A stretch of DNA of 64,000 nt from Oikopleura dioica (taxonomy: Eukaryota > Chordata > Appendicularia > Copelata > Oikopleuridae): positions 11,578,157-11,642,156 of the forward strand of contig OU015566.1 of NCBI GenBank assembly GCA_907165135.1, read 5' to 3'. The position numbers and the translations under genes are program-made. Positions 25,501-37,501 of the stretch are shown here, piece by piece. Position 1 is the first letter of the stretch. Each line of letters starts with the position of its first letter. The notes below the pieces were generated by a model that worked only from the letters and a program-made list of their open reading frames with translations, made no database searches and was not told the origin of the DNA.

Positions 25501-28500
25501 GCAGTAGAGTTGTAGAAGGTTTCTTACGGAATTTTAAGTTACAGTAAAGCATCCTTATATGAAACTCTTGAAACCAACCAATAAGAATTATGATGGCGCT
25601 GTTGAACTCTTATCCAATCAAAATGTTCGTTTTATCGACATTTATTTGGTCAAAAGTAATGATGAAAAACTGAATTCAATAAGTCGACAAGCTCGGTTTT
25701 TTTTCAGTCAGATACTGTCATCAATTTCCTGACCATTCTCCATGGTACCGTAAAACTTTTGTTAACCCTCTTAACTTTTTCTTGAAAAAACCTGTGCCCG
25801 GCCATAATCTGCTCATTCCTCAGTTAGAACATTTCTGCGGTAGTTGCTGCTATTTTGCCCAGCGAACCAGCAATTTCCTTCTTTCTCGACATCTGTGCTA
25901 TTTCCGCCGATTGAGTTATTTTTTCCTCGATCAACTTCACTTTTGTTCAACTTAGAACGAATAATGTATTTAACCAGCACGTGCTCTATTTTGTGCCGTT
26001 TTTGGCGTTATTTGATTTTAACCCGTGCGCGCGTGGCAGCGCTTAGAAATGAAGCTCCATTGTAAGTTCAAAAAGGTGCCAAATTGGTTTTAACTCACTC
26101 GAGAGTCTCTCGAGAGAGCACGTGGGTTAAGGACATTGCTTCGAGTAGCGTAGATGCTCGAGAATAAGGGGAAGGTTCGCGGCGATATTGGATTTATCGA
26201 CCGCGCGATTGAGATTATCGCCACCACTGGTGTATAAATGTGTCTTTTTGTTGTCACATCGGCCGGCGCGATGAGTTAGGTCTTGATAGGATTCACAAAT
26301 CTTAGTTAAATTTACGAAGTATATCATAATTCTATCGAATTGTCAAGAATAATGAAAACTTGAGTTCGATGAACAAACTAGAGTTTTATGGCGTCTACTT
26401 TTGTCAACTTTGTTCGTCTCTTTTTCTTCATTCAGGAATTTTCTTCGCGGAAACGTTCCCTAAGACCTTCGTGAATTCTCCTCGGCCCTAGAATTCTGAG
26501 CAAATTAGACATGCGCTCTTCAATTCAACGAACCTTTAAACCCTGCTTCTCCCATAATTACTGATTCATCATAATTGACCCAGCTCATAATTAACCTCTT
26601 AATTAACTAAGAAGAATTTTCAGTTTTCTATTCTTATTTTAATTTCTACAAGTGTCCAAATATTATTAGTATTTATATCAACTTGTTCGATATGGTCGTC
26701 TTTAAACCGCAGGACATAATACCGTAAACCTTTTGGATAATATTTTGCCTCGGAAAAAGGAGCAATCTCGCGCTTGTAATTGAACAGGAGGCTAATTACT
26801 AGTTGTAGACCAAAATGTTTTAAATGAAAGTCTAACGGAACAGGCTTTTTCATTGCTACTTTCTCCGACTCAAAACAAGAAGTATAACTTTATACCGGTG
26901 TAGCAATGTTTGGTACTCACACAAGCGTTTTTGTATAATAAAAAAATCCCTGGAATTTCATTTTTTCAAATATTTAGTCAAACAGAAAATGTCAAAAGGG
27001 GGCAATTTTGTGTTCAAAGCGGTATACGTGTGAAAAAAGGTTAATTTGTAAATTGCAAATTGAAAAATTTGATAATTTGTTTTGCAAATTTCAGTTTTTG
27101 CAAGATTTGATATAAGCTGCTCGGGCGTTATTTACGTAAATAATCAATTTTCGCGCATTAATTATTTTAGCTCAACATATCTACTTAGTTTGTAGTTGCA
27201 TGTACGTGGCTCCCCTCCCTCTTGACCTCAGCATGGTACATTGCATGATCCTTACTTTACAAGCAGAATTTTAAATTGCATTTTTCATTATCACAAAGGT
27301 CTTCTCAGGGCAGAAAAGCGCTCTTCATAAAAAACGCACTTTGCTCAAACTTTGCTCTAACAATTTGTATTCAGTTCGACTTGGAGTTGAGGGGCGACAA
27401 ACTTCGGTACAGCTCATCGATACTGCTGGCAAGGTAATCAACGGACAGGAGAAATATTTTGTCAATGACCCTGGAGGCCTTTTTAGAAAGTAGTTTAGTA
27501 ACCGTGATAATAAACTATCCATGTAACAACACGTTTTCAGGGATATCATTTTGCAAAGTTATACCCAAAATTGCGTCTTATCAGCTTGACCAAATCGGTC
27601 AGCTCTCCTGCCGAGATTGGGTCTCTCTTATCACTTTTCATTCGAAATTTTGAAACAAAGAAATATGATATTTCAAATATTTTTTTAGATCAAAATAATT
27701 TAAATTTTGAAGAAAAAAATATGAATCATCAAAATCATTCGAATCTTTGATGATTTCAAAAAAAATTTCGCGGGCCTGGAAATCTTCAAAAAACTTCTTG
27801 TCTAGTTTTGAAGAGCTCGTCGAGACGAGTCGAATAATATACAAAACTCCAGATAGTTTTAAGATTTTCTGCCAAAAAAAGTGATAAGAAGGTGTCTTAT
27901 CAAAAATTTTCTGACCGGCGCCGTTTTTGTTCTAGAAAAGCTGACGTGATGCTTGACCCCGGAAAATGATCCTCATGGGCTGTTCTATTCCGGCAAAAAA
28001 TTTCAGCTCGTCATCATTTACCCAGCCGAGTTTATCGTAAAATTTCATTTTCCAAGGAAAATGGGACTGTAAATGGGCCGGAAACTAGGAACGTGCAGCG
28101 ACAACAAAATGCACTATTTTTTTGATTTTTCGCTGATAAGCACAGCAGGATATGTGAGGACGAGCTGAAATTTTTTGCCGGAATAGACCAGACCATGAGG
28201 ATTATTTTCCGGGGTCAAGCATCACCTCAGCTTTTCTAGAACAAAAACGGCGCCGGTCAGAAAATTTTTGATAAGACACCTTCTTATCACTTTTTTTGGC
28301 GGAAAATCTTAAAACTATCTAGAGTTTTATATATCATTCGACTCGTCTCGACGAGCTCTTCAAAACTAGACAATAAGTTTTTTGACGATTTCCGGGCCCG
28401 CGAAATTTTTTTTAAAATCATCTTTGAGCAAAAATATGAGGGCTTAGATAATCGACATTAGCAGGAAATACCGCGCGGTGAAAAAAAGTAATGATTTTCA

Positions 28501-31390
28501 CCTGAAAATGTCTCCTTTTTTCACGTCCATGTCCCCCGCCGTCACGTGTTCACCCGTTTCCATTTCCGTTCGAGTAAAACATGACACGAGATCACGTGTC
28601 AGATCCTGAGCTGGACAAGGAACTTCTGCTTAAAATTTTTCAAATGCAGAGAAGTGTCATTTTCGACACGCTCGCGCCGGAAAAGAAGACGCGTTTTATG
28701 ATAAACTTAACAATGATTCTTTAGCCCGAATTCGGACTCTTCAGAAGATTGAGCTATCCAGACGCGGAAGTGTTTTTGCTGTGCTTTGATGTCTGCGATC
28801 CGAGAGCGTTTGCCAGGGTTAGGGATTATTGGTTCATGGAGCTCAAGGATTATAAAAGAAAGGTAAGAATTTTTCTTCAGATTATAAAGGACCTTTTTGC
28901 ATGTGCATATTTCATGACTTGAATTTATATTTGATAATCGTTTCTTTGAATGAGAAAAAATATAAACATGATTTTAAATTATTAATTTTAAGGGTTTCAA
29001 AAAACATTGCTCTAGAATTTTTTTAAGGAAAATAAAAAGCCCGAGGAAATTTCAAAAACGTGTGCTTTTTTTGCTATCTTTGTTTACAAGATTTTTTGCT
29101 AAGGTTAGGGCTTTTATCTTCCCATGCTTGTACGTTGGGTCTTCATCCCTCTAAATCTCAAAAGACAGTTTCTGTGAAGTTAATCGGGTTAAAAAATGCG
29201 TGAACTTGGCGAGCCGTACAAGTGCTCTAAATATTTGCCCGGTCGGGTTCGTCTATTATGACTTTCGAAACGTGTAAGACATGCTCCCATGTAATCGGAA
29301 ATTTTTGAAGAAGTGCGCTTAAGGATCCACCCGCTGGAAAAGGTATCCGTTTTAATAAATGATCAGGGTAGAATAAAGAAGAAAAAAAGCATGAAAAAAT
29401 ACTTAAAACTTATCATTTGACTGCTTTTGGCAACAATTTATAACAGTTATTGATGGCTTTGTTTCATTTACCTCTTTAGACTCCTGTAATTCTCGTCGGC
29501 ACCCAAATCGACCGCCGCGGCGACTTCAACGAAATCGCCCGTCTCGGCCGCCAAAACCTCCGTCCGATCACAACTCAGCAAGGACAACAAATGGCCCGCA
29601 AAATACGCGCCAAAAAGGTAGGCAAATCGCATTTTCAAAGAAAAACTTGATAAGAAAGAGCGGCTTCGAATGAGACATCATCGTCAACGTATAATTCCAC
29701 CACTAATTGATTCCCAAGCTTCTGAAGGTCTAAAATGATTTTGCCTCTTCCGCTAAATGCATCATTTGTTTAGATTTTTAAGCAAGAAACTTTCTCTAAG
29801 GGAGCTTCAAAAAGTTCATGATCGGCATATTTTCTTCCGGAAGTTTCCATTTGCAACAAAATTAAAATCCCGCAACCGTTCGCGTGCCGTAAATGCTTTA
29901 CTTCCATCATCCGATCTAATTTGCGAGCAACGGGCTTTAGACTATTTCGCGTAAATATCTTCACCCCGCTTTTAGAGATCTTGCAATGTAGAACAGAGGC
30001 CGCCAAGAATTTCGTTCATTTTTCTTAAGTTTATGGCCACGTGATTGTTATCACGAAACGTCAACAGTTCGTCATCTAGCGGGACCACTCTGAAAATAAG
30101 ATAATATAAGGAGTTTTTCCTTGTCTTTCTTGTGAAAATTTGAACAAGCCACGTTGCCTTGACTCAGAACGGCGCTTTTGAGTTTTCATGTTTCAGGCTT
30201 CTTATGACAAGAGTAACACAAAAAGCACGCTCTCTTACAAAATAGAGCAGCTTAGAATGTTATATTTCTAAGTTCCGTAACAGAGGAACTTAGGTGCCAC
30301 TTAGGAAAAGCCTCTCAATATGCATAATGTGCACACATGCATTTCAATTACAGTCGCTTTATTTTCATGTTATTTTCATTTTGACTCACGTTTTCTCACA
30401 TTTCTTGCATAAATATGTCTTTTTTACTAAAAAAATGATTTCCTAAAATTGAAGATTTGCCAATTCTAGCATTTTCTAAGACGGAGAATGACGACTCTTA
30501 TAGATAATGACGTTTTTTTTCCAACAGACAATGATAAGTTTAATCATTGAACGGGCACTAGACTGCTAGCAAGGCTTCTTGTTGATTCCATGAAAAGGAA
30601 AAAGTCTTAAGAAAATGATAAAAAAATTTTCCGGGCTTAAAATTCTCGATTTCAAAATTATAATTTTTGATTAACACGACTTTCATTTTCTTGAATTTTA
30701 TTGGCTATAAGTTCGAAGTTTGAACCTTTTTAGAAAAAACGCGTACATTTGATAACAATATTTTTAGTACATCGAATGTTCCGCTCTGACGAAAAAGAAT
30801 CTGAAGAGCGTCTTTGATTCCGCCATTGTTGCCGGCCTGGACGAACAACTAAAACTTCAAAAACGACTACATGCTTCCTCCAGGCTTAGTTTCGGGTCTA
30901 AAACCTTCACTTCACATTCTTGAACACGTGGCCTTTAGAAATCGGGGAAATCCATTTTTTTCAAAGAGATTGAGCGGTTTGGATTAACGAAAAACAGACT
31001 CAGCTGTTTCAAATAGAATCTTTACTTGCAGCAAGATAAATTGATTGAAAAAGGAATTAAAGAAAGGAGGTTTATCTTGTTTTTGAGGTGAAAACATGGA
31101 CTGTGTTTATTTGCGAATGAATACAGTTAAATTTCAATTATTGAAACTATAAAAGCCTTCATAACCTCAGTTTCCGTCGCCTCTCTGACGAGCTGCGAAA
31201 GTCCCTCCGCTCTCTGGAAAAACGAAGCTCAACGCATTCTGGTTCAAGCCGCTCCAGTGCAGCCAGTTCTAGAGACAGTTCCAGTGGAAGCAGCAATTCT
31301 AGGAATGGGATAGAAAAGAGGCTGTTTTGCGTTATGCGGCCGATTATGAGGTGCTGCATTACTTTGAGGGTATTTGGCTCGGTATTTTAA
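16544..31390 (+). CDS. Atypical Rho-family small GTPase, predicted hydrolysis-deficient (5' partial)
   Basis: Six exons in consistent phase: about 16544-16696, 27375-27433, 28725-28862, 29480-29617, 30768-30895 and 31171-31390. All G-box motifs are present: P-loop GDQGAGKT, switch [11 protein letters not shown] with the conserved Thr, LIDTAGK (G3), TQID (G4) and ECSAL (G5). The layout [13 protein letters not shown] and [14 protein letters not shown] places it in the Rho family near Cdc42/Rac/RhoU-V. Two hydrolysis positions differ: Ras-numbering Gly12 is Gln and Gln61 is Lys. The C-terminus extends by about 70 residues, Ser/Arg-rich, then a cysteine cluster ([12 protein letters not shown]) that could be palmitoylated, and there is no terminal CAAX. 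If the last splice is not used, the frame stops at 30923. The start exon was not found. Confidence 0.8.
16697..27374. other. Rho intron 1, about 10.7 kb, no supported gene
   Basis: Length is extreme for this window. It holds the 19641-20393 foldback, many weak overlapping frames, and several CACGTG boxes. A serine/lysine-rich frame at 17949-18149 (minus) and its plus-strand counterpart are both open, so neither is assigned. Confidence 0.5.
19641..20393. mobile_element. Foldback (inverted-repeat) element, about 750 bp
   Basis: The outer 190-200 bp on each side are near-perfect inverted copies. The left arm starts GGATATAAGCTATG and the right arm ends with its complement; both contain GCGACGTAGGATC and CTCTAGAGCGATTT or their complements. 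The centre (about 19850-20170) is unpaired and has no transposase. The right end reads TAGGG when reversed, like the ends of the two foldbacks at 38.3 and 48.3 kb. No clear flanking duplication is visible. Confidence 0.75.
27748..28421. mobile_element. Foldback element in Rho intron 2
   Basis: Two arms of about 260 bp (27748-28008 and 28158-28421) are inverted copies, sharing AGCTCGTCGAGACGAGTCGA, GGCGCCG and TTATCACTT blocks, around a spacer of about 150 bp. No coding capacity. Arms have a few percent divergence, so it is older than the 38.3-kb copy. Ends and target duplication are not resolved. Confidence 0.75.
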
Positions 31391-33072
31391 AGCACTGTGG
31401 GAAAAGGGGACGCGAAAGGTCAACATGTAACTCTTTCGGGAAAAGAATGCTTTTTGACGGGTTAAGCGGGCATAAGACTGTATTTTCTATAAGGTTCTTT
31501 TTCTATTACATCTGTCATGGCTAGCCTTAAATATTTTTAAAAGAATGTTTCTGATGAATTCAAAGTTTTATATCGCAAAATGAAGCAAGAACTTGGCAAC
31601 GTAAAATGATCGAAAAATTAAGCGTGAAAAGGTATGACGATGCGAGATCATCAAAGTCATGTGTGATCATGTTCGAGGGATGAATTTGGGAAGGCGTTGA
31701 CGCCGAAACGCATGTCTCGCTAAACCAGCGAGAAATTCCAGCGATCTAGATTATCGCCCCCGATTTACTCGATTACTGTTTTTGCCCGTCCATCATTTAT
31801 TTGGATTTCTATACTCTCAGCGCAAATTAACCGCCATCTAAGGCTACGAAATCTGGATAAAAGATGGACGTAATCTTAATGACGAAACAAAGTACATCAC
31901 TCAGCGCGGGTGACTTTCTTATCAGTACCAAAGTCGCAAGGCTTCTGCGATAACATCCCGGGAGGGCCATCATCTCCTTGTCTCCGATGGGAATTTCCGT
32001 TGATAAGGCTTGTCCCGCACGTTGTTGCGGAATTAATTGCGAGATCTAAGATCTTGTGTTCTACTTTTCGGCCATTTTTCTATCCAAAAACTCAGCTCCG
32101 ACGAATCCGACTACACGAAGCCAACCTATTCGAAGACTTTCAATCCGGACACGATTTCTAGTGCTCCAAGTCGCCCCCGTCCATTTCTCAACTTTCTATG
32201 CATGCGCTAGCTAGACCCCTAAGCATCTACGATTCCACCCTTGAAAGGCTAGAATTCTAGCCACTTCAGATTTTCCAAAATTTGTTCCTAACTTATTCCT
32301 TCCTATTTAAATTTGTAAATATTCCACGATGTATACAACTTGTTCTTTACATAAAATTCTACTTTTGACAAATTTGTTTGAAACCGCTTTCTGCTTCTTA
32401 AAAATGACTGAGAAATGGACCGTCAACTGGACCCGGTCGAAAAAGGTAAAAAAATGCTTTTGTGTAAATAGATTCAGAGAACGAAGATCCTAAAATCCTT
32501 AATTGCCAGATGAATGAAAGAAGCGCGAAGATGTCGTTACTTGACACAAACATGAACACAAGCTTACTGTAAATAAAAGCTAAAGTACATTCTCTATAAG
32601 TTGTACGAAATCAATGATTTTTATCGTTCTCTTCCTTGATTTCAAGAAAAAATATGACTTCAGTGACCTTCCAAGCTGCCTGAAGCTGTCATTCGTGGAC
32701 ATTTACTGGCATTTTTTCGCTGATAATTGCAGTTTCCGGAAATCTTTACCGAAAAATACCAGTATTCAAAAATCATTTTATCATTTTAACCATGCCAGAT
32801 TGGGAAGCGAACTGCAGCTTTTGCCGCCAGAGAGGAAAGACTGTCGTTTTTGAAAATGAGATTTGGATTGTTCCAAAAACTGTTTGTAAAGTACAACTGC
32901 CTCGTGAGCCTGAAAAGCCTTCGGTTCAATTTATCTACGACGATAGACGGATTTTAGGGAATAAGTACTCGTTTTTTATTTTTCTTCCTTTTGAAATCTA
33001 TCTAGCGGGTTCGAAACATTCAAGCAGAAAGTAACATTTGTCTCCTTATCATCAATATTTTGGATTTGCATT
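31391..33072. other. Non-coding stretch after Rho
   Basis: Overlapping frames at 31910-32220 include a Ser/Pro-rich C-terminus-like piece without a supported acceptor. AATAAA-type signals occur near 32570. Nothing else assigned. Confidence 0.35.
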
Positions 33073-33967
33073 ATGTTTGCAACGTCTTATATTGTTTTCG
33101 AAGGGAAAAAATTTGTCCCAGGATTCGGTTCAGCCTGCGTTCTTGAGTATAAAAAGTGCATTTTGTTGAGACAGTTTTCAACCTGCCTTCGCCCTCTTAG
33201 AAATTGTGGAAATATTTATCACGAAGGCAGTGGTTGTGAGTTTTAATTGACCATTGATTTAATGCAGCCTATCAACCAGTTTCAGATTACAAGAAATTCA
33301 TAATGCCTTCGGAAATTTCTACTATCTCAATAGAAGATCAAATGCCCAGGAAAAGAGAATATTACGATGAATCCGAGAATGAAGAAAATCGAAAGGAGTG
33401 TCTTTTTATGATAAAGAGTGGTGGTCGAATGTGCAAGGAACTTTGCTCTTTGCAGGATATTACGGACTTTCACCCGTTCGAATTTCTACCGACAGTGCAT
33501 CGAGTAAGCGAGCAATGCTTTCATATTTGTGAGCTTATCGGAGTACCGACGGAGAAAATCTGTCCTTTGAATTCTGGTTGTCGTGATGGATGTCCGTGTC
33601 CAGGTGAAAGCCAGAGTAAAAATTAGTTCTTCATAAATTTTTAGAGTACAAATGCACAAAAACCCTTCCAAAGAAGCAAATAACGATTATTGATTCTCGC
33701 ACTTATTCATGTGATCATTACAATGATAAATTGAATGATTACAATCCTTGTAATGACTATCCGGCTCTTAATTATTTTTCTTTCCTGACATTCAATCAAA
33801 ATCTCACTCGCTTAGAGATTTCTAGCACGAATGTTCCGATTCCCTCCTTGATGAAGGAAGTACGATGTTCGACTTTTTTTCAAGGAAAACACTACATATT
33901 TATGTCAACCGGAAATGTTTTTCAATATCACAACTATGTTATCGTTAATGGGATAAAACTAATCTAA
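33073..33967 (+). CDS. Cysteine-rich lineage-specific protein, 3 exons, 272 aa
   Basis: Exons 33073-33232, 33268-33603 and 33645-33967 join in phase through introns of 35 and 41 nt. The product begins MFATSYIVFEG and has about twenty cysteines, clustered in CVLEYKKC, CKELC and GCRDGCPCPEYKC. The second half is rich in Tyr, Asn and Phe. The cysteine spacing suggests an extracellular or disulphide-bonded protein, yet the N-terminus is not a convincing signal peptide, so an upstream exon (for example around 32792, MPDWEANCSFC) may belong to it. No family recognised. It lies just 5' of the hAT insertion and may once have been continuous with the exons at 37959-40080. Confidence 0.6.
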
Positions 33968-34576
33968 CAAAATATATTAAGAGAGAAGCGGTCGAGATCT
34001 TTTTTCAATCCGATCCCGACCATCTTCCGATAAAGTTTTATCGCTAAATGAAAACTTTGAGACTCTAATTATTGATGAGCATACACTAGAAAGTCATAGA
34101 ACAGGTTAAAGCTAGGCCCTTGAATCTAGGGAGGGTGCTCTTGTGGCACTTTCGTTATATTTGCCCCTGCAGCACTGTCTTTCCTGTGGCACTTGCGCCC
34201 AGAGTTGTAAAATACTTTACCTTAGCCTCAAAGTAAAGTAAAGTATGTTAAAGTAGAAGCTATTTTTCAGTTTCACTTTACTTTACTTTACTTTAAGATT
34301 TTGAAAGTGATCTCTACTTTGCCAATACTTTACTATGGAAGATGAAAGTGCTTTCTACTTTACTTTACTTTACTTTATGGTTTTCAAAATGAACTCTACT
34401 TTACTTTACTCCACTTTAGATTTTCAATAATGATTCTACTTTACTTTGCTTTATGTTGGAGTTTTCTCTAGAAAAATCTATTGATATTTATGAAATCTTA
34501 TTTTACGCTTGAAAAGCGATTATTTCTCTAGACTTGCTATTTTCGCAAGCATTCTTCAATACATTTTCATAACACT

Positions 34577-37501
34577 ATGCCGCCTAAGCGCAAAAGAGAT
34601 TCCTTGGAGATTTTTCAAGCCCCCACTGATGAAAAAACGAAGAAAAGACTTAAAACAATCTTGGAGCACGAAGATATTGCCCCATATAATCTCAAGTCGT
34701 TAGAACTCGGACACATTGAAGGAAAGCCGACTGGCCTCGCGCTTTGCGAATGCGGACAAACCTTTGTCGCTGGTTCAAATGGAGCTCTACATCTCGACAA
34801 AAGTATTTATTTCCTGGATAATTTTTAGTCATATTTTGATTCTTAGTAAGAATACATTTGAGTCGTAACCACGCATCTCGATCATCGCCATGGGATAAAA
34901 AATTGAAACAAATCCCTGAAGACCTTGTCAATGGTGTTCATCGACAAAACGCTGTTTGCATCGCAACACACAATCTCCCGATGAATATATTTTCTGAGTA
35001 AGGTTAAAATAATTGTGTTGAAAATTAACATAAATAAGGCAAGCATTTGTGGAGTGCGATCGAATTCTGTTGAAAGGATTGTCACATGACCCTGAAGGGG
35101 CTCAAGATCTCAAAATGAGCAGATATCTACTCCGAAAAAGAATTCGAGATAATGCAATATTGATGAAAGAGCAACTTGGTGGAAATTTCGTTCTTCTTGC
35201 GAACGAAGGATTTATTTCTTTGTTATACGATCACAAGACTGTCGGAAACAAGACCTCCGATTACCAGGATAATATTCTGTCCTTGGTATGTCTTATTCAT
35301 CTTGGAAATCGATCCAAGCCGTATACGCTTTTCTTCGAGCCTGTTGATTCTCTAACGAAGCTGGACACTGTACAAACGATTCGAGACGCCCTCATGAAAG
35401 ACTACGGTATCAACCTTGATGAAATAACAACTCCGTTGCCGATCACAGTGGACGGTGGCGAATATCACAGCGCTAAAATGCTGTCTGTCGCATTCAATGT
35501 TTGCCTCGCACATTCAATGAATGTTGCTTCAAAGGTTTGAAATCGAGAACATAGGGTTTCTTTTTTAAGCACAAGTGCGCTAATGGGTTAAAATGCCAAT
35601 TTTTCGGCACAAGTGCGCTCATAGGTTAATATGTCAATTTTTTGGCACGAGTGCGCTCATAGGTTAATATGCCAATTTTTTGGCGCAAGTGCGCTCATGG
35701 GTTAAGATGCCAATTTTTTGTCACAAAATGCGCTAATGGGTTAGCACGCCACTTTTTTGGCACAAGCGCGCTCATGGGTTAACATGCCAATTTTTTGGCA
35801 CAGATGCGCTAATGGGTTAATCCACAATTTAAAATAATTTAAAAATCTTTACAGATTAAGGAATATTTTTAGGGCGCTGTAATTTATGCACAACGCTATT
35901 TCGACCTGGAAAATGAGGAAAAACGAATTGACAATTTTCTTTTGAAAGCACGAAAGGGTCTGAGCAAGGAAGAACTCAAAATCATGAAGAAAGAAGGCAT
36001 GCCACAAAGCCTCGCGGATTTTTTCTACGATCTTCCAGTAACAGAAAAAGATTCCGTGAAAATCTTCAAGATGAGGAATCCGGAGTCAAAACTAGAAGGC
36101 GATGCGCTCAAATCGATGGCGGGAAAAAAGATCACCCAGTATCCAATGCCGGCGAATCTTAACAAAATAAGATTCAACAGAATGGATCAGCATCTGGACT
36201 TACTTCTCTGCTGGGAAGGTAGAAAGACCGTTATTTTTTTTCCTTCAAAAAGTTGTAGATAACATGCTGATGATGGACTCCGCCAGCTCCAAATACAGAT
36301 ATCTTATAACTTCACTTGCCGATGATTATCCAAATATGGCCTATGTTCGCGCGCATAAATTGGTCACAACGATATTCAGGAAGCATATTCTCCGTGCAGA
36401 GAAGAACTCTACTAGGGTGCCAGATGTTTCTCAAATTTTCGAAGATTGTTTTCGAGACATTTTGAGTCTCAATTTGACTGCGCATAACTATGATCTAGAG
36501 ACTGCTGATAATATAAACAGTCTTTGCAAAGGTAAATTTTCAGTAAAAGAAATATTATTTTTCATTATTTCCAGGCGCAACTTTAAAAATGATGATGATG
36601 GTCTTTGGCTCGGCGCGTGTGCCTTTTGAAGGCTCATTTACTTTGAAGAAAGGAGACGAACCACCTAGAATGACTTTGGTCAACAAGGCGTCAATGTTTA
36701 TTGACTTCAATCGCCAAAAATGCAATTTTTGGCGACTAAGAGAGGCTTACAGAAATTCAAAAGGAAGGATTAATATAAATTTTTAAAGAAGATTTTATCT
36801 TTATCAAAATAATTTTTTAAAGATCCATTTAAAGACCCGTTTTATTTGGCTCAGGAGCTCGTCATTTGCAGTGTCACTACCGATTGGCCAAATGAAGCTC
36901 GAGATTTCGTTGTTCAACTATCTCAAAAGCTTGAAACGGAACCAGAAGAACTAATCATGGACGAATTGGTGATCGAGGAGCAAAACTCGGACATTGATCC
37001 AGATGTTCTGAGACAGTCACGAGGATCTCAGCCAAGAATCAATTCACCATCAGTTGAAGGTAATTTACTTCTATCGAAAAATTATTCAAAAAAAATAACA
37101 AGGCGAAATCGAGCGATTCAAGATTTCCGGGGAGAATATGTGGAGGGCTGCAATAAAGGCAGTTGAAAAAATGGGTGCACAAGTTACTGCCAGCTCATGC
37201 TTACGGTCTTTCTACAAATTGTACCGGAAAGACTTTCCAAGATTAGCAAAGATTGCTGATTATGTAAGTTGACGCATGTATTCAAATTTATACTTTTACT
37301 TAAACTTTTAAGTTATGCGCAATGAATGGTTCTGCAAGTGAGATTGAGAGAAGTTTCGCTAGTACTACGGCGCAGGTCCAAGATCCAAAGAAAAACAGAA
37401 CGAAAGCGGCGAAAATTGAGGAAACACTTCAGTTCAAGCAGTCCAAAGAGTTCTTGGACATGATGAATGAGGCGCTCAAAATGGTCAAAAAGGGCTTATA
37501 A
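34577..37501 (+). CDS. hAT-family transposase, 9 exons, 755 aa
   Basis: Exons 34577-34802, 34847-34997, 35039-35534, 35873-36218, 36259-36531, 36575-36763, 36823-37059, 37103-37263 and 37313-37501 join without a stop, 756 codons in total. N-terminus: a basic patch (PPKRKRD) and a BED-like zinc finger (CECGQTF...GALHLDK...HLSRNH). The central RNase-H-like region includes PITVDGG, a candidate first catalytic Asp, and VCLAHSMN, the C..H..N motif of hAT transposases. C-terminus: NGSASEIERSFAS, the dimerisation block. Seven introns are GT-AG; the sixth (36764-36822) has no GT and reads only as G|gaagg...aaag (GA-AG). The copy looks recently active. Confidence 0.88.
35573..35822. repeat. Tandem repeat, about 6.5 copies of a 38-bp unit
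   Basis: Units of the form GTGCGCTCATGGGTTAA followed by TGCCAATTTTTTGGCAC repeat at about 38-bp spacing inside the third transposase intron. Each unit contains a small TGCCAA/TTGGCA palindrome. Confidence 0.85.

Noticed and set aside
31910-32220. Extra 3' exon of the Rho gene
   Set aside because: Two frames overlap and no acceptor gives a consistent phase with 31390.
34215-34460. CRISPR-like or simple satellite array
   Set aside because: Repeats are short TTTACTTTA words without spacers and form the subterminal part of the hAT element.
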